Shown here piece by piece: positions 1 through 12,951 of a DNA stretch of 64,000 nt. The notes beneath the pieces were generated by a model, which had not been told where the DNA came from, searched no databases, and was given only the letters and a program-made list of their open reading frames with translations. Origin of the DNA: Tieghemostelium lacteum. Its lineage: Eukaryota; Evosea; Eumycetozoa; Dictyosteliales; Raperosteliaceae. The stretch spans positions 1,116,001-1,180,000 of the forward strand of contig LODT01000004.1 of NCBI GenBank assembly GCA_001606155.1, in the 5' to 3' direction. The stretch's first letter is position 1; the number at the start of each line of letters is the position of its first letter. A program made the translations under genes and the position numbers.

Positions 1-2214
1 CGACTTGAAACTATAGAGAATTGAGCATTTTTCCATGGAACTAAATGGTAATCAATTTTCACTTTAAAACCAATTGTGTACAAGGAACCTGATGCGTTAT
101 AATACCCAGTACATGCTGAAACAGTAGGAGGAAATTCATCAGGTTCATCAGAAAAGATAAAGAGTTGACTTGTAGTTGGGAACAACTCTTTCAATAGAGT
201 ACTAGTATATACAACTCCTGCTACATTTACTTCATAATACACAAACTTGTTCATCAATTTACCTGGTATTGTAAAATCTACAACATATCTACTTTCACTG
301 TTTACATAGGTACCTTGGAATTCAATGTTCTTTAAAACTAGTGGATTGGCTTCTATTGATTGGAATGTTGGTTTGAAAATGACAGGAAACTGTGAACAAG
401 CTGAAAAGTTACTGATGGTGATATACATTTTGTTTGATACAGGTGTACTTGCACTGAGGTTTACCATTGCATTTTGGAATGAAACTCCAGTGATATCATT
501 TATGATACTATCCAAAGGATTTTCAGGGAATGTGTTCATATTGACGCTTAGTATCTCACCACTGTTAAATACCCCTACATTTCCAGCTCTATCATAGGCA
601 AGAGCTCTGAATTGGTTGATATAGGTTGTGGCTTGGTTTATGGTTATCAACTTCTCATAGATACCATCCATAAAGTTGCCTGATACCAAGTCAGGATAAC
701 CGATTATCTGGTCTAGCATTGAGATATAGTGCACGCCTGAACTTTCATCAGTAGCTCGTATTCTAACTACATATTGGTACCCTTTAAAGGGAGTAACTGT
801 AACTGATTTAATAAATGGAGGTAGAATATCCACAGCTGATGGAGGGGTGTAGGCAACTGTGTATTGTTGAATATCAAATGCAAAATCATCAAATGTGTTG
901 GTTGCATACTTTGAATCTATAAAATAGATTTTGTATTGGTATGTGCTTACTATACTTTGGAACCCGTAGAGATAGGGTAGATTATAAAGTCGAGTAAACA
1001 CTGGTGTAGTGCTATAGGAGTAAGGTGAATAAGACAATTTTAGATGATATATTTTTCTGTTGGTACCAAAGACAGTTACTTGTGTACCTACACATGAAGT
1101 GAAGATAAAAGTTGGTTTGGCAAGTAAAGCTGTATCTAAATCTGTTGTAATACCATTTAAAGGTGAAATGGTTTCAGCTTTAATGATTTGTGAGCCACTA
1201 CCTAGTTGGTAAGGGAAATAGGAAAACATTGTCTTCTTTGTACTATTTGTAAATACAGGATAATATCTGTAGCCATCCGGTGTATTATGCAAATTATAAA
1301 ATGAAGGATCGTCAACATCAGTTGTAAACATTGAAATTAGATTTGGAGTATTTACACCTACACCTCTTTTAATAAATGTTGGAGTTGTAGCTGAATAGTT
1401 ACCTTTTTAGATTTTAAATTAGTATTTTGTGTGACCATTGAAATTACTATTTGTATATAGTACATACTATTAGTTAAACTTGTAAATGTTCTAATTATGA
1501 ATGATTTTGATAATCCAGCTAAGTTTATTGTTATACTGTCACTGACATATAATTTTGAGAATTCAGACATTTCAACTCTGATTTCAACATACTTGTTATT
1601 TATAAGTCTAAATATTTCACACTTATATCCCATATTTGGAATTGGGGTTAAATCGAGTGGAATTGTATAAGCGATCCTATTGGTGATTCTTCTATTATTT
1701 GCACTAACATTTATATAGAAAAAGTCATGAATATCATCATGTAAGAAATCTAAACTGTTAACTTGAGTTGGTGTTAAACGTTCATATTGAAGTTGAAGAT
1801 TATCTAAACCTTAAGAGATTACAATAAGTGTTATTATACCAATTGACCATTTCACATTGAAATTTAACTAATCTTACTTGTACAAGTGTATAGGATCTCG
1901 GATTCCATTTCTGGTGATCCTGAATCAGCTTTATATGATACAAATACTGAGCCATTTCCCAAAGATACAGTATAGGCGTATCTATATACACAGGAACTGG
2001 CACCATCAATATCAATTAATTTTGTCCTGATTGCTGTGCCTTGTATTGCTATTACACTACTACTATTAAACTTTACAAAGATATCCAAACTACATTCTGT
2101 TGATGGAGTATAAGGTAATGCTGAATAAATATAGTAGTCTTGTATTATAACTGATCCTTTATTCAGTTCAATGAGTATTGCTATAATTATTAATAAATAA
2201 TATTTATATTTCAT
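1..2214 (-). CDS. ComC-like EGF/TIG surface protein, copy 1 (3' part outside window)
   Basis: The gene reads leftward and leaves the window at base 1, so only its N-terminal part is visible. Exons inferred from GT/AG and reading phase are 2214-1878 (signal peptide, then the family N-terminal domain), 1809-1468, and 1402 onward to the window edge. Exon 1 starts MKYKYYLLIIIAILIEL, a clear signal peptide. Exon 2 contains the family pattern DFLHDDIHDF. Exon 3 stays open for about 466 codons and aligns throughout with copies 2 and 3 (for example NPLDSIINDITGVSF). Both junctions are phase 1, as in the other copies. Only 133 bases separate this ATG from the stop of copy 2. From its paralogues it should continue into an EGF module, a membrane-proximal domain and a TM helix; that is inference. 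Function unknown; a cell-surface adhesion or recognition role is plausible. Confidence 0.85.
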
Positions 2215-2347
2215 ATTACACTCTTCTTAATGAAAAGAGAATCAACTGATTGAAACCCATTTCTTGAAAAAAACAATCATATCTTGTAGATATTTTAAAA
2301 ATCTTTAAAGAAAAAAAAGTGTTACTTGATTTATTTTGACAGAATGG

Positions 2348-3330
2348 TTATGGAGACATTTTACCAAGTTTTCTCAGTTTGTATCTGAATTCGACAGCAG
2401 TATTGGTTTTCTTCATTATAAAATAGATCATTAGGGATATTAAAAATATACCTGCAAAGGATGATGCAATGATTATACCTGCCAATTGGGATTTGGTGAG
2501 TCCTTTAGAGGATGATGGACAATTGGAATCATCAATTGGAGTATTATCAACAAGAACTGAAAAGTCAGGATCAATAATGACTTTGTTGTTGAAATATGGA
2601 ATGTTGATACCAATAAGTTGTTGTGACTCAAGTGAAGAGGTATTTTGTGTTGTTGATTGTAAAAGGGTGTTACTGATTGCAGTTGGTCTGAAATCAACCA
2701 ATGCTCGTTTAATGAATCTTCCATAAAGACTGTGGTTATCAATTTGAAGTTTGAAATATTCATAAATCAGATCAGAATCTTGTTGATTTTCAGGTGTTCT
2801 AGTAACACATGTGCCAGTGTTATCTGAAATGGTTTGTGCATTCATTACCAATTGAAGTCGATTGGTTGATGATTGGAAATCAAATGCAGATATTTCAATG
2901 GTATATTTCATTGTTGATGGTAACATTCGAATTTCTTCATTTGCAAATGTAATGGTGGTTTCAGTTGGATACCATTGAACTGAAACTGTTACATTGGTAC
3001 TATTATTATCAATTGATGTTGCATATAAGTAACTTGTTGTTGAAGAAGTACTAGTATTTGTGAATAACCATTGTGTGAATGTGAAATTTCTTTGAATCTC
3101 ATTCTTGAAATTCAATTCTCTCAATTCAACAACTGAGATTAGATTTCTGAATGAAATTTGAGAACCATCAGGAAGAGTTCCATTCACTGTTGTTTCAGCT
3201 GATGGATCAGTTGTCGAGACATTTGGTTGAGGAATATTGATTTGTTGACTCAGACATGCTTTACCAGTCCAGCTTCCTTTACATTGACAAACACCAGAAC
3301 CATCACAAACACCATTATCAGGACCACCAC
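2348..3330 (-). repeat. Homogenised 3' module, copy A
   Basis: This is the 3' end of copy 2, from the EGF module through the membrane-proximal domain, TM helix and tail. It is almost identical in DNA, including third codon positions, to 6642-7655 and 29631-30640. The similarity drops abruptly just upstream of the EGF-coding part. A short patch at about 2600-2680 varies between copies. Gene conversion is the likely cause. Confidence 0.85.
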
Positions 3331-6300
3331 AAACTGGGCTTCCAGGACAAGTTTGTTGAACTGGTGTTTGAGTGGGTGGGATTGCAATAGGGACAGTATA
3401 TATATTGGATTGTACTGAATTTACAGTAACAAATATTTTAAAGGGAGCTTGTAGTGCGGCGGGTACATTATAGACAACCAATGCAACAGTGTGAGCAGTG
3501 AGGATTGATAATTGAAAATTAGTACCCTCAATGAATACTTTAGTATTAGAGCCATCAACACCAAAACCTCTTCCATATATTGTGAGAGTATCACCAAGTG
3601 ATCTAATTGTGGATGTTGAGGTTATAAATGGCCCACCAATTGTGAATGATGTTGGGATGTACCCTAAAGTAGTTAAATCATCAGGAGTAAATGTTGCAAA
3701 ATTCAAAAATGAATCGGCAACATTTGAAATGGAAACCAATAAACCATCCATTCCAAACCCAATTGGAATTGTAATTTGTCCTCCAAATTTCATTGTAGTT
3801 ACACTTTTATCTATAATGGTGGATAGTGAAGTTTGAATAATATTTGCTTGGATATCAGTTAAGAATAACAGAGGAACATGTCGTTCATCTATTGGTGATA
3901 ATGTAGTTGATTTTACAGATAGAATAAACTGTAGTGTGTTTGTAACCCCAATATTAAGAACTGTTCCAGGATTATAATTTACAATTTCAAAAGAATCTAA
4001 TTGGGGAGATGATACAGAGGATGAAGTTGATTGACATAAATAATCTATACTAAGTGGGAATGATTCATTACCAAAAACACTGAATTGGTATGGCATTACA
4101 GGGTCACCTAGAGTCTTGAAAAATGAAGCATGTCCAGATTCATCCACAATTCTTATATACACTATTTTGTAGGTTTGAGATGCTAGACAATATAATCCAT
4201 TGTTTTCAATAAATTCAACTTTAATAGAACCAGATGGATTTATATCACTGAATGTTTTTGTGATATTTCTAGGGTAGGGATCAAAATTAGTAATAATTGA
4301 AAACTCTGCAGTTTTCCATGGAACTATTTGATAATTGATCTTAACTTGAAAACCAATGGTAGGGTAACTTGCATTGGTGGCAGAAATATACCCGATAAGT
4401 GAAGATATATAAGGAGGTAATTCATCACCTGCGTCAGAGTATATATACAGTTGACTTGTATTTGGGAATAGCTGTTTCAGTAGAGTACTAGTGTAGATAA
4501 CACCTGCAACTGTGAGTTCATAGTTCACATATTTATCAACTAATCTAGATGGTATAGAGAACTCTACAACATATCTACCCTCACTGTTTACATAGTATCC
4601 TTCAAATTCAGTAATCTTTAAAAGCAGAGGATGGGCTTCTATTGACTGGAATGTAGGTTTAAATATCACAGGATATTGTGAACATGCACTGAAATTACTG
4701 ATAGTGATATAAAGTTTGTTTGATACTGGAAAGTTTCCACTGAGATTTACCATTGAATTTTCAAATGAAACTCCAGTTATATCATTTATGATATCATTTA
4801 AAGGATTTTCAGGGAATGGATTCATATCAACACTGAGAATATCACCACTGTAAAAAGTATCAATATTACCAGCTCTATCATTAACAGTTGCAAAGAAGTC
4901 ACCTGGACGGTTATCCACTTGTTGAATGGTAATCAACTTTTCATAGAACCCATCTTGGATGCTACCAAAATACAAGTCAACATAACTGATGGTTTGACCC
5001 AAAATTACAATATTAAATATACCTGACATATTATCAGTAGCATGTATACTGACTATGAATTGGTACCCTTTAAAATGAGTTAAAGTCAATGATTTTATAG
5101 ATGGTGGGATAGTGTCTTGAGTAGCAGTTGATGGGAAATTTATACTAAAAAAATGAGAACCCATTAAAGAGTTTGATTCAGTATTTGCTGAAAATGGAGA
5201 GTTTAGAATATAGATATCATAGAAGTGGTGTGTTGCATCTAATTTTTGGAAACCATATAAATAAGGGAGGGTATATTTAGAGGTATAAACAGTACTGAAA
5301 CTAAAGGCTATAGGAACATAATTAATTAAAAGATAATATATTTTCCTATCAGTTCCGAATGTGTGTATTAATTGAGCTGTAAAACTTGTAAGTGATAAAG
5401 AAGGTGGATATACAGTACCAGTTGAAAGAGTTTCAGCAAAAGTACCTGCTTTAGTAGACGCATCCATGTCAATTAAAGGTGAGGTACCTAATTGGTAAGG
5501 AAAGTATCCTATATAAGTTTGGTCTTCAGTTCCATTTGTTAAAACTGGAAAACATCTATAACCATTAGCAATATTATTTACAATGTATAAAGATTCATCT
5601 TGAATATTAGCTAAAAATTTAATATACACATTAGGTGCATCTGGATAAACACCTCTTTTAATATATGTTGGGAGTGGTCCTACATATGTGCCTGTTTTAA
5701 ATCAAATGTTAATATCTATGTATGTTACTTATAATTAACCATACCCACTATTTTTAAATTTTTCAAATGTATTTAAATTAAATGTTTTGGAATTAGATAC
5801 CAGAGATATTGAGCTTTCAATAGTTGTTTTGGTAAATGTGGATAGTTGAATATATAATTCAAAGTATTTGTTATTAACAACTCTAATAGCATTGACATTA
5901 TATCCAGGGATTGAAGATATTTGTAAATTTGCAATCATTGCAAATGAAGTTTTTGAATTACTTGCAATGTTACTTGAAACATAGTAATAATCATTTATAG
6001 CATCGTGATTAAACTCTAAAATGACATTATTAGAGTTTGGTAGATCCTGTAATGAATATTGAAAAAGTTCTGTACAATAACTATTAGTAAGTACTAATTA
6101 AGTTTATAATTATTTATAAAATCAGATGAATACCTTGACAATTGTAATTTAAAATGTAAGCTTCCATTAGTGAAGTTGAATCTTGTTGATACCAGATGGA
6201 TATCTGATTATCTCCTTGTTGCACATTATATGAAAATTTAAATAAAGAATAGTATATTGAATTATCAATCTTTTTAAAAGCTTGTCCTGGTTGTGGTATA

Positions 6301-6467
6301 ACATTACTAGCATTAAATTTTACGAAAATGTCTATTAGGCATTCTGAATTTATTGCATATGGGGATAATGTTTTTATAGTAGATTCAACATTTAAATAAC
6401 CTCTACTTTTTTCAATTTGAAAACCTAAATAAAATATAAACAAACAGATAAAGAGTTTTGATGACAT
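2348..6467 (-). CDS. ComC-like EGF/TIG surface protein, copy 2
   Basis: Complete three-exon gene: 6467-6134, 6069-5749, 5691-2348, predicting about 1332 residues. Exon 1 encodes a signal peptide (MSSKLFICLFIFYLGFQ). The long exon 3 holds a diverged beta-rich ectodomain, a TIG/IPT-like segment (TSTIRSLGDTLTIYGRGFG), and one EGF-like module at about residues 997-1032 (VCGGPDNGVCDGSGVCQCKG). A membrane-proximal domain resembling the ComC supersandwich module follows, then a TM helix at about 1287-1311 and a short basic tail ending LRKLGKMSP. This is a type I plasma-membrane protein. In D. discoideum, ComC and Tgr proteins of related make-up act in development and cell-cell contact; the role here is inferred. 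The exon 2 donor appears to be GTGGGT at 5748, where copies 1 and 3 have GTATGT. A donor four bases on would break the frame. Confidence 0.9.
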
Positions 6468-6641
6468 TTTATGATGGTTTGGGATCTATATAAATTGTTT
6501 TTTAAAACATTTTTGTCTTAAAATTCAAAGATATTTAAGATACTTATTGTTTTTTTTTACAATTTTTACAAATAAAAAAATCAAGTAAGAAGAGAAGGCC
6601 ATTCTTAAACAAAACAGAATTTTAATTTATATTGTTTATTA

Positions 6642-7655
6642 TTAAGCTGAGATTTTACCAAGTTTTCTTAATTTGTATCTGAATTCGACAGCAGTGTTGG
6701 TTTTCTTCATTATTATATAAATAGAGAGTAATATTACAAATAAACCAACAACGGATGATGCAATGATTATACCTGCCAATTGGGATTTGGTGAGTCCTTT
6801 AGAAGATGATGGACAGTTGGAATCATCAATAGGATTGTTTTCAACAAGAACAGAAAAGTCAGGATCAATAATGACTTTGTTTTTGAAATATGGAATGTTG
6901 ATACCAATAAGTTGTTGGGCTTCTAATAATCCATTATCTTGAGTTGTTGAATTTAATGGAGTGTTACTGATTGCAGTTGGTCTGAAATCAACCAATGCTC
7001 GTTTAATGAATCTTCCATAGAGACTGTGATTATCAATTTGAAGTTTGAAATATTCATAGGTTAGATCGGAATCTTGTTGGTTGTTTGTTGTTCTTGTAAC
7101 ACAACTATCTTTATCAGTGTTATCTGAAATGGTTTGTGCATTCATTACCAATTGAAGTCGATTGGTTGATGATTGGAAATCAAATGATGATATTTCAATG
7201 GTATATTTCATTGTTGATGGTAACATTCGAATTTCTTCATTTGCAAATGTAATGGTGGTTTCAGTTGGATACCATTGAACTGAAACTGTTACATTGGTAC
7301 TATTATTATCAATTGATGTTGCATATAAATAGCTTGTTGTTGAAGAAGTACTGGTATTTGTGAATAACCATTGTGTGAATGTGAAATTTCTTTGAATTTC
7401 ATTCTTGAAATTCAATTCTCTCAATTCAACAACTGAAATTAGATTTCTGAATGAAATTTGAGAACCATCAGGAAGAGTTCCATTCACTGTGGTTTCAGCT
7501 GATGGATCAGTTGTCGAGACATTTGGTTGAGGAATAGTGATTTGTTGACTTAGACAGCTTGGTCCAGTCCAGCTTCCTTTACATTGGCAAACACCAGAAT
7601 CAGTACAAACACCATTATCAGGACCACCACAAACTGGGTTACCAGGACACTGTTG
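6642..7655 (-). repeat. Homogenised 3' module, copy B
   Basis: This is the 3' end of copy 3. By eye, about six bases differ from the module at 29631-30640 over roughly 520 bases (about 7123-7640 here). The EGF-coding stretch of over 90 bases is identical between the two, although they lie about 20 kb apart. Confidence 0.85.
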
Positions 7656-10600
7656 TTGGACTGGAGAAGGTGTTAAAGGTGGTTGGTATGTAGGGACAAG
7701 GGTTTTTATATTTGATTGTACACTGTCGACTACTACATATATCGATATGTTTTGATTGGTTGCTGGTACATTATAGACTACAATAGCAATGGAACTGAAT
7801 GAGACTAATGGCAATTCAAAGCTTGGAGACCCTGGAATTTGAGCAATTACTTTAGTTTTAGATTGATCTAAACCGAATCTAGTTCCATAGATTGTAAGAA
7901 CCCCACCATTAGTTGTGATGGTGGTTGTTGAATAGATAGTTGGTTTACCATTACTAAATACTGTTGAAATGTATCCAGATCCATTTGGTAAATCTTCTGG
8001 TGAAAAATAAGCAAAGTTAGATTGTGTATCAGCTACATTGGAAATGGATACTAAGATACCTTCCATTCCAAACCCTATTGGAAGTGTAGTTTCACCAGTG
8101 AATGCAATCTCACCTGGTTGAGACCCATTGGTGAAAGTAGGTAGAGGAACTTGAATTATATTAGCCTGTATATCTGCTAAGAACAATTGAGGTGTGTTTC
8201 TTGTACTAATAGGTGGGATATCGCCATTGATTTTAGTGACTACTAATTTGAATATTAGTTTGTTTGCAATACTGACATCTAGAATCTCGTTAGGTTGTTT
8301 ATTGGTGATGGCATAAGACACCAGTACGGGTGGTACAGAAGGTGGACCTGGCACACAATTAGGTGTTATAGAATCTATGGTTATAGCAGGTGGAATAAAT
8401 GCAGGGAATCTGTAAGGTGGATTAACAAGACCATAAGTTTCATAGTAACTTGCATGTCCTGAATCATCCACAATTCTTACAGATATCAGTTTAAATGTGT
8501 GTTGTACACAAGAAGCAATTTCGTATGGGAATAGTATATAGAGATGTCCATCAGCATCAGTATCTGAAAATTTCTTTGAGAAAACTCTAGGATAGGGATC
8601 AATAGATGAAGCAATGGATATCTCTGCTGATTTCCATTGAATTGAGTCATAACTAATCAACAACTTATATCCAAGAGTTATAAATGATGAGTTTCCTGGT
8701 AATTGTTGGACTTCAATAGATTGTATGAATGGTGGTACTTCGTCAGATACTTGAGAGACTACTGAGAGTACACTAGTGGTTGGGAATAGTTGGCTAAGCA
8801 ATTCACTTGTATAAACAACACCAGCAACTAGTAATTCGTATTGAACAACTTTTCTCATTAATTTACCTGGAATTTGGAAATCAACTTCATATCGACTCTT
8901 TTGGTTATTATATAGGCCTGTGAATAGAATTGGAGTGTCTGCCAATGGGTTACTATCAAAGTACTGGAATTTAGGTTTGAACATCACTGGGAATTTAGAA
9001 CAATATGTGAAGTTACTTATGGATAGATATAGTCGGTTGGATACAAATCCATTAGTGACATCAACTTGGTTCTGGTCAAATGATATTGCTGTTACATCAT
9101 TAATGATATTGTTCATTGGGTTATCGGGAAAACTGTTCATTTGTAATGATAGCACATCACCACTTATAAAAGCCTGTTGATTCTGAGCTCTGTCAATAAC
9201 TATGACCTTCAATGTCATTTGGTCAGCTTCATAGATGTTAATGAGTTTCTCATAGGTTCCATCATACTGATCACCATCTACCAAGTCCTCTAAAGTCACA
9301 ATTTGGTCAAGCATGAACAGCTTAAATACACCAGATTTGGCATCAGCAGCACGGAATCTCACGATAAATTGGTAGTTATTAAAATGTGTAATTTGGAGAT
9401 CTAACAAGACAGGTTTAACATCATCTACCACCTGAATACTTGAAAATGACAAACTATAGCCAGATTTACCAAACATACTTCCTTGTATTAAATTACTTGA
9501 ATATTTAGTAGTCATTAGATATATTTTATAATTTGCCTTTTGAGAAGCAAATTTTTGAAAACCATAGAAATAGGGGTAAGTATTCCCATTGTCAAAAGGA
9601 GCCTGTGTACTGAATGTATTATATGCTGAAAAGTCAAATGCAAGCTTATAGATTTTCTTATCATTTCCAAAAGTTGTGACCTCTAGTGCTGATACACCAG
9701 ATGGACTCAGTAGAGATACAGGATCCTGAAGAGATACTGCAGCTAAATATTTGCTATTCCCTACCATAGGAAATGGGCTTGCCACTACAGTTTTACTTCC
9801 ACTACCCATTGTATATGGGTAATATCCAACATTGGACACATTCACACCATTACTTAGTAATGGAAACATTCTAATACCAATTGCCGATTGATCATTAACT
9901 ATATACAATGAAGTGTCTTGAATAGGTCTATCTGAAATAGTAACTAGATTTGGTGATATCTCACTCACAGTTCTAGTTGTATATTGTGGTATAGTAGCAC
10001 CTGTAATATCTGTCATCCAATATACATTCAATTAGTAATCTGATTTTCAAAATTAGGATTGAATTCCAAATATATTCCATATATAATGTACATACTTGTA
10101 GAGTATACAGTTGGAAATGTATTTATGGTAATTGTAGTCTTTGATGGAATTGGCGTTACTGTTATTTGAGATTCTATAATGAATTGTGGTGGTGAAACTC
10201 TCACTTTAAATTCATAATAGTAATTATTTAAAATTCTATTTAAAAACACTCCATAACCTGTTGTGGTAGTTGGTGCAATTTTATCGGCAAATAGATTTGC
10301 TTTTCTATTTGACATTCCTGATAAATTAGGAACCATGTATATTTTATCATAAATGGTATCATGTAGAAACTCTAATGTATTATTCTGAATTTGACTTAAT
10401 GTAAATTGTGATGATGGGTCTACATCTAGAGTATATAAGAGTGATGTATTTGTAAATATAGATATATGGATATACAATATAAATAGTTATTGATATGTAC
10501 CTGTACAATTAAAATAAATTTGAAATGTTTCTGGAGAAGCAGTTGAGTTTTCTCTTGCAGTTATTCCGGTTTGACCTTGTCCAACATTTGCCATACAGTT

Positions 10601-10828
10601 ATATTTCCATAGTGTAGATTGAGAATCCGAATAAATTTTATATCCTAGTGAAGATGTAACATTACTACCATTAAACTTTACAAAAATATCAAAAGTACAA
10701 AGAGTACTGAGAGTAGTTGGATTCACGGGGTTTAAAGTATATCCTGTCATTGCAAAAAACTGACATTCATTTACTGTAATGAATGCAGTGAATATAGTCA
10801 ACAGCAATAAATAACTAAATAACTTCAT
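6642..10828 (-). CDS. ComC-like EGF/TIG surface protein, copy 3
   Basis: Complete three-exon gene: 10828-10501, 10425-10096, 10000-6642, predicting about 1338 residues. Exon 1 encodes a signal peptide (MKLFSYLLLLTIFTAF). The ectodomain follows the same order as copy 2: diverged N-terminal domains, the block NPMNNIINDVTAISF, a TIG-like segment (TTNGGVLTIYGTRFG), an EGF module at about residues 1001-1037, and the shared membrane-proximal domain. A TM helix lies at about 1291-1316 and the tail ends KLRKLGKISA. Its ectodomain is only moderately similar to copy 2, but its last kilobase is nearly identical to copies 2 and 4 in DNA. It is the 5'-most intact member of the tandem row. It is probably a cell-surface recognition or adhesion protein; ligand unknown. 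Confidence 0.9.
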
Positions 10829-11298
10829 CTCTTACTAGTATCGGTATAATATAAAAATAATAAACAATCATTGTTAATTTTGTGTAATGGCGAGAAAAAT
10901 ATCTCATCAAAAATGAAGAGATTTGATTTTCTTTTGATTTTTTTTTATTAAAAAATCTGGAATCGTTGATCGGGATTGAAACTGAGAAAAACACTTTTCA
11001 GAATAATTATACACTCCTTATTATTTATTTCTGTTTAAAGAAAGTAACCTGCTCATTGTTAGTTGTATCTGAATTCGACAGCAGTATTGGTTTTTTCAAA
11101 TAAATAAATACCTAATAGGTATTGTCTAGGTAAGCCCTGTCAAACTGCTTTTCTAGGTTTAATGAAGATTTTAAAAAAAACAAAATTTTAACTTGTGAAT
11201 ATCAAAATCTTATTTTTAGTATTTTAAATGTTTTTATTATTTGTGTTGATCAAATTGATAGAGGAGAGGATAGAGTAGGTTAGGGAATATGATAAGGA
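10829..11298. other. Intergenic: promoter of copy 3 plus the relic
   Basis: This AT-rich stretch lies between the ATG of copy 3 and the stop of the CBS gene, both on the minus strand. It contains the 3'-tip relic at 11060-11097 and T-rich runs. I see no other gene. Confidence 0.7.
11060..11097 (-). pseudogene. Relic of a fourth tandem ComC-like copy (3' tip only)
   Basis: About 33 bases from 11063 match the TM-tail coding end of copy 2 exactly. On the minus strand they still read EKTNTAVEFRYN followed by a stop; the intact copies read KKTNTAVEFRYKL. Nothing else of the gene is recognisable around it. The relic lies about 230 bases upstream of the copy 3 ATG. In the intact row the stop of one copy lies 134-175 bases upstream of the next ATG, so this is where the 3' end of a further 5' copy would be expected. 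Confidence 0.75.
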
Positions 11299-12391
11299 TT
11301 ATTGGGAAGATGGAGTGGCTTGGGAAGTTAGAACAATTTGTTCCAAGATGGATTGTAGAGTAATGATACCACGGAGATTTTGGTTATCATCAACTACAAA
11401 GATTCTATGAATGTGGTTACCGGTTATCTTTTCAACAATTTCTCTGAATGGGTCGGTTTCCTTACAGGTTATCAAATCTTTTGGAGTTACAACTAATTTC
11501 TTTAGAGCTTGAATATACTCTTTGACAGGGAGGTACAAAAGAGTTAGATATTGTGCATGTGATTTAATTAGTTTAAGATCATTGTTGGAAATGACACCAA
11601 CAATTTTAGTAGGATCATTGGCATCCACAACAGCAACACCAGAGATACCCATTTGAGCAATCAATTCGAATGCTCTCAAAGCCTTATCTGAAGTCTTTAC
11701 AGAGATTACATCTCGTTTGATAATGTTAAGTGCACTGACAGGACGTTGACCGAGTTTAGTCAATTCACTGTCCATTCCAAAGAGATGTGAGACGCATTCA
11801 ACTATTCTACTGGCACATATAACGTTACACAACTGATTGTTGTGGTCTAGTACTGCGACTTTGGAGATCTCATTCTTTACCATCAGTCTCAAGACTTGGT
11901 CGAGACTTTTTTCTGACTCTACAGTAATGAATGGATCCATTTTGGACATATCGGCAATATCGGAGACCTTATCTTTTTTAAATAGGTTCTTTTCAGTGAG
12001 TGTATTCAAAACTGTATTGATATCACCTTCTGGAAGATTAATATTATTGGTGATATCTAAAATCTCATGAACCAGATCAGTCATTGACAGATAACTGGTA
12101 AATCTCTTTTTAGATTCATCATATACAGGAACCGATAAAATATTATTATCAATTAATTTCTATATATATTTTGTTTTTTTTTTGTTGTTTAGTGTTTAGT
12201 GTGGGATTGTTTTGGTGTTAATATTAATCCATCGTTTATTTTCAAATAAACATTAAAAAAAATAATTAATAAAGTTATAAACCTACTTTAAATCCAACAT
12301 TGATTGTGTCACTCTTATTAACATAGAATATCTGTGAAGAATCATTTGGAAAAACTGGTGAATTTGCACGTAATGTCTTTAGTAATTCCAT
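11299..12391 (-). CDS. Four-CBS-domain protein, AMPK-gamma-like
   Basis: Two exons, 12391-12287 and 12159-11299, joined in phase 0, give 321 residues. The short first exon supplies MELLKTLRANSPVFPNDSSQ and the start of the first CBS domain, which continues across the junction as GFKKLIDNNILSVPVYDES. Four CBS repeats follow at about 20-80, 95-165, 175-240 and 250-315, with typical strand patterns (KVAVLDHNNQL; GISGVAVVDANDPTKIVGVI; HRIFVVDDNQNLRGIITL). Length and repeat number match AMPK gamma/SNF4 subunits, which bind AMP, ADP and ATP between paired CBS domains. Whether this one joins an AMPK complex cannot be told from the sequence; a stand-alone nucleotide sensor is equally possible. There is no signal peptide or TM segment. 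It is transcribed divergently from the IFRD gene. Confidence 0.85.
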
Positions 12392-12951
12392 TATTATTAA
12401 TTAAATTTACCAAAGTAATATATTAAAACAGAGAAGGAAAAAAAATTTTTTGTTTATTTAAAAAAAGTAGCATTTTACCAAATTTAGCAATTTTCATATA
12501 ATCTTAGGAATTATAAAAAAAAATTTTTAAAGCTTTTTGGATTAGAGGATATTGATTTGAATTCCTCTGAAGATCTCTGAGTTTATATATATATAAATTA
12601 ATTTTTTTTATTTAATTTGTTAAAAATATCAGATTTCTCTTTCTCAAAATTTTATTATTGTTTTTTTCAAACAAAACACCCCACACACATATCGATTTTT
12701 TTTTTTTAATATTTAAATTTTATAACAGTCAGACTTAAATTGTTTGTATTTTACATTGTGACATGACATAGTGGTGTTTACAAGTAATTTAGTTTTATTA
12801 ATAAATTCTTAAATATAAAATATATACTATATAGAATTTAAAAAATAGGAACAATAAATAATAGTTTTAAAAAACAATTCCCAAGAATGAATATTCGTAG
12901 GTTTAACTTATAGGATAGTTATATAGGTTAGGAGGAATAGAGTATATTAAT
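12392..12951. other. Divergent promoter region, CBS gene / IFRD gene
   Basis: This 560-base AT-rich spacer lies between two divergent ATGs. It has several A and T homopolymers. A CA-rich stretch at about 12672-12691 (core CACCCCACACACA) reads GT/G-rich on the minus strand. It resembles the CAE/G-box elements bound by G-box binding factor in D. discoideum; this is only a suggestion. No gene is seen. Confidence 0.4.
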
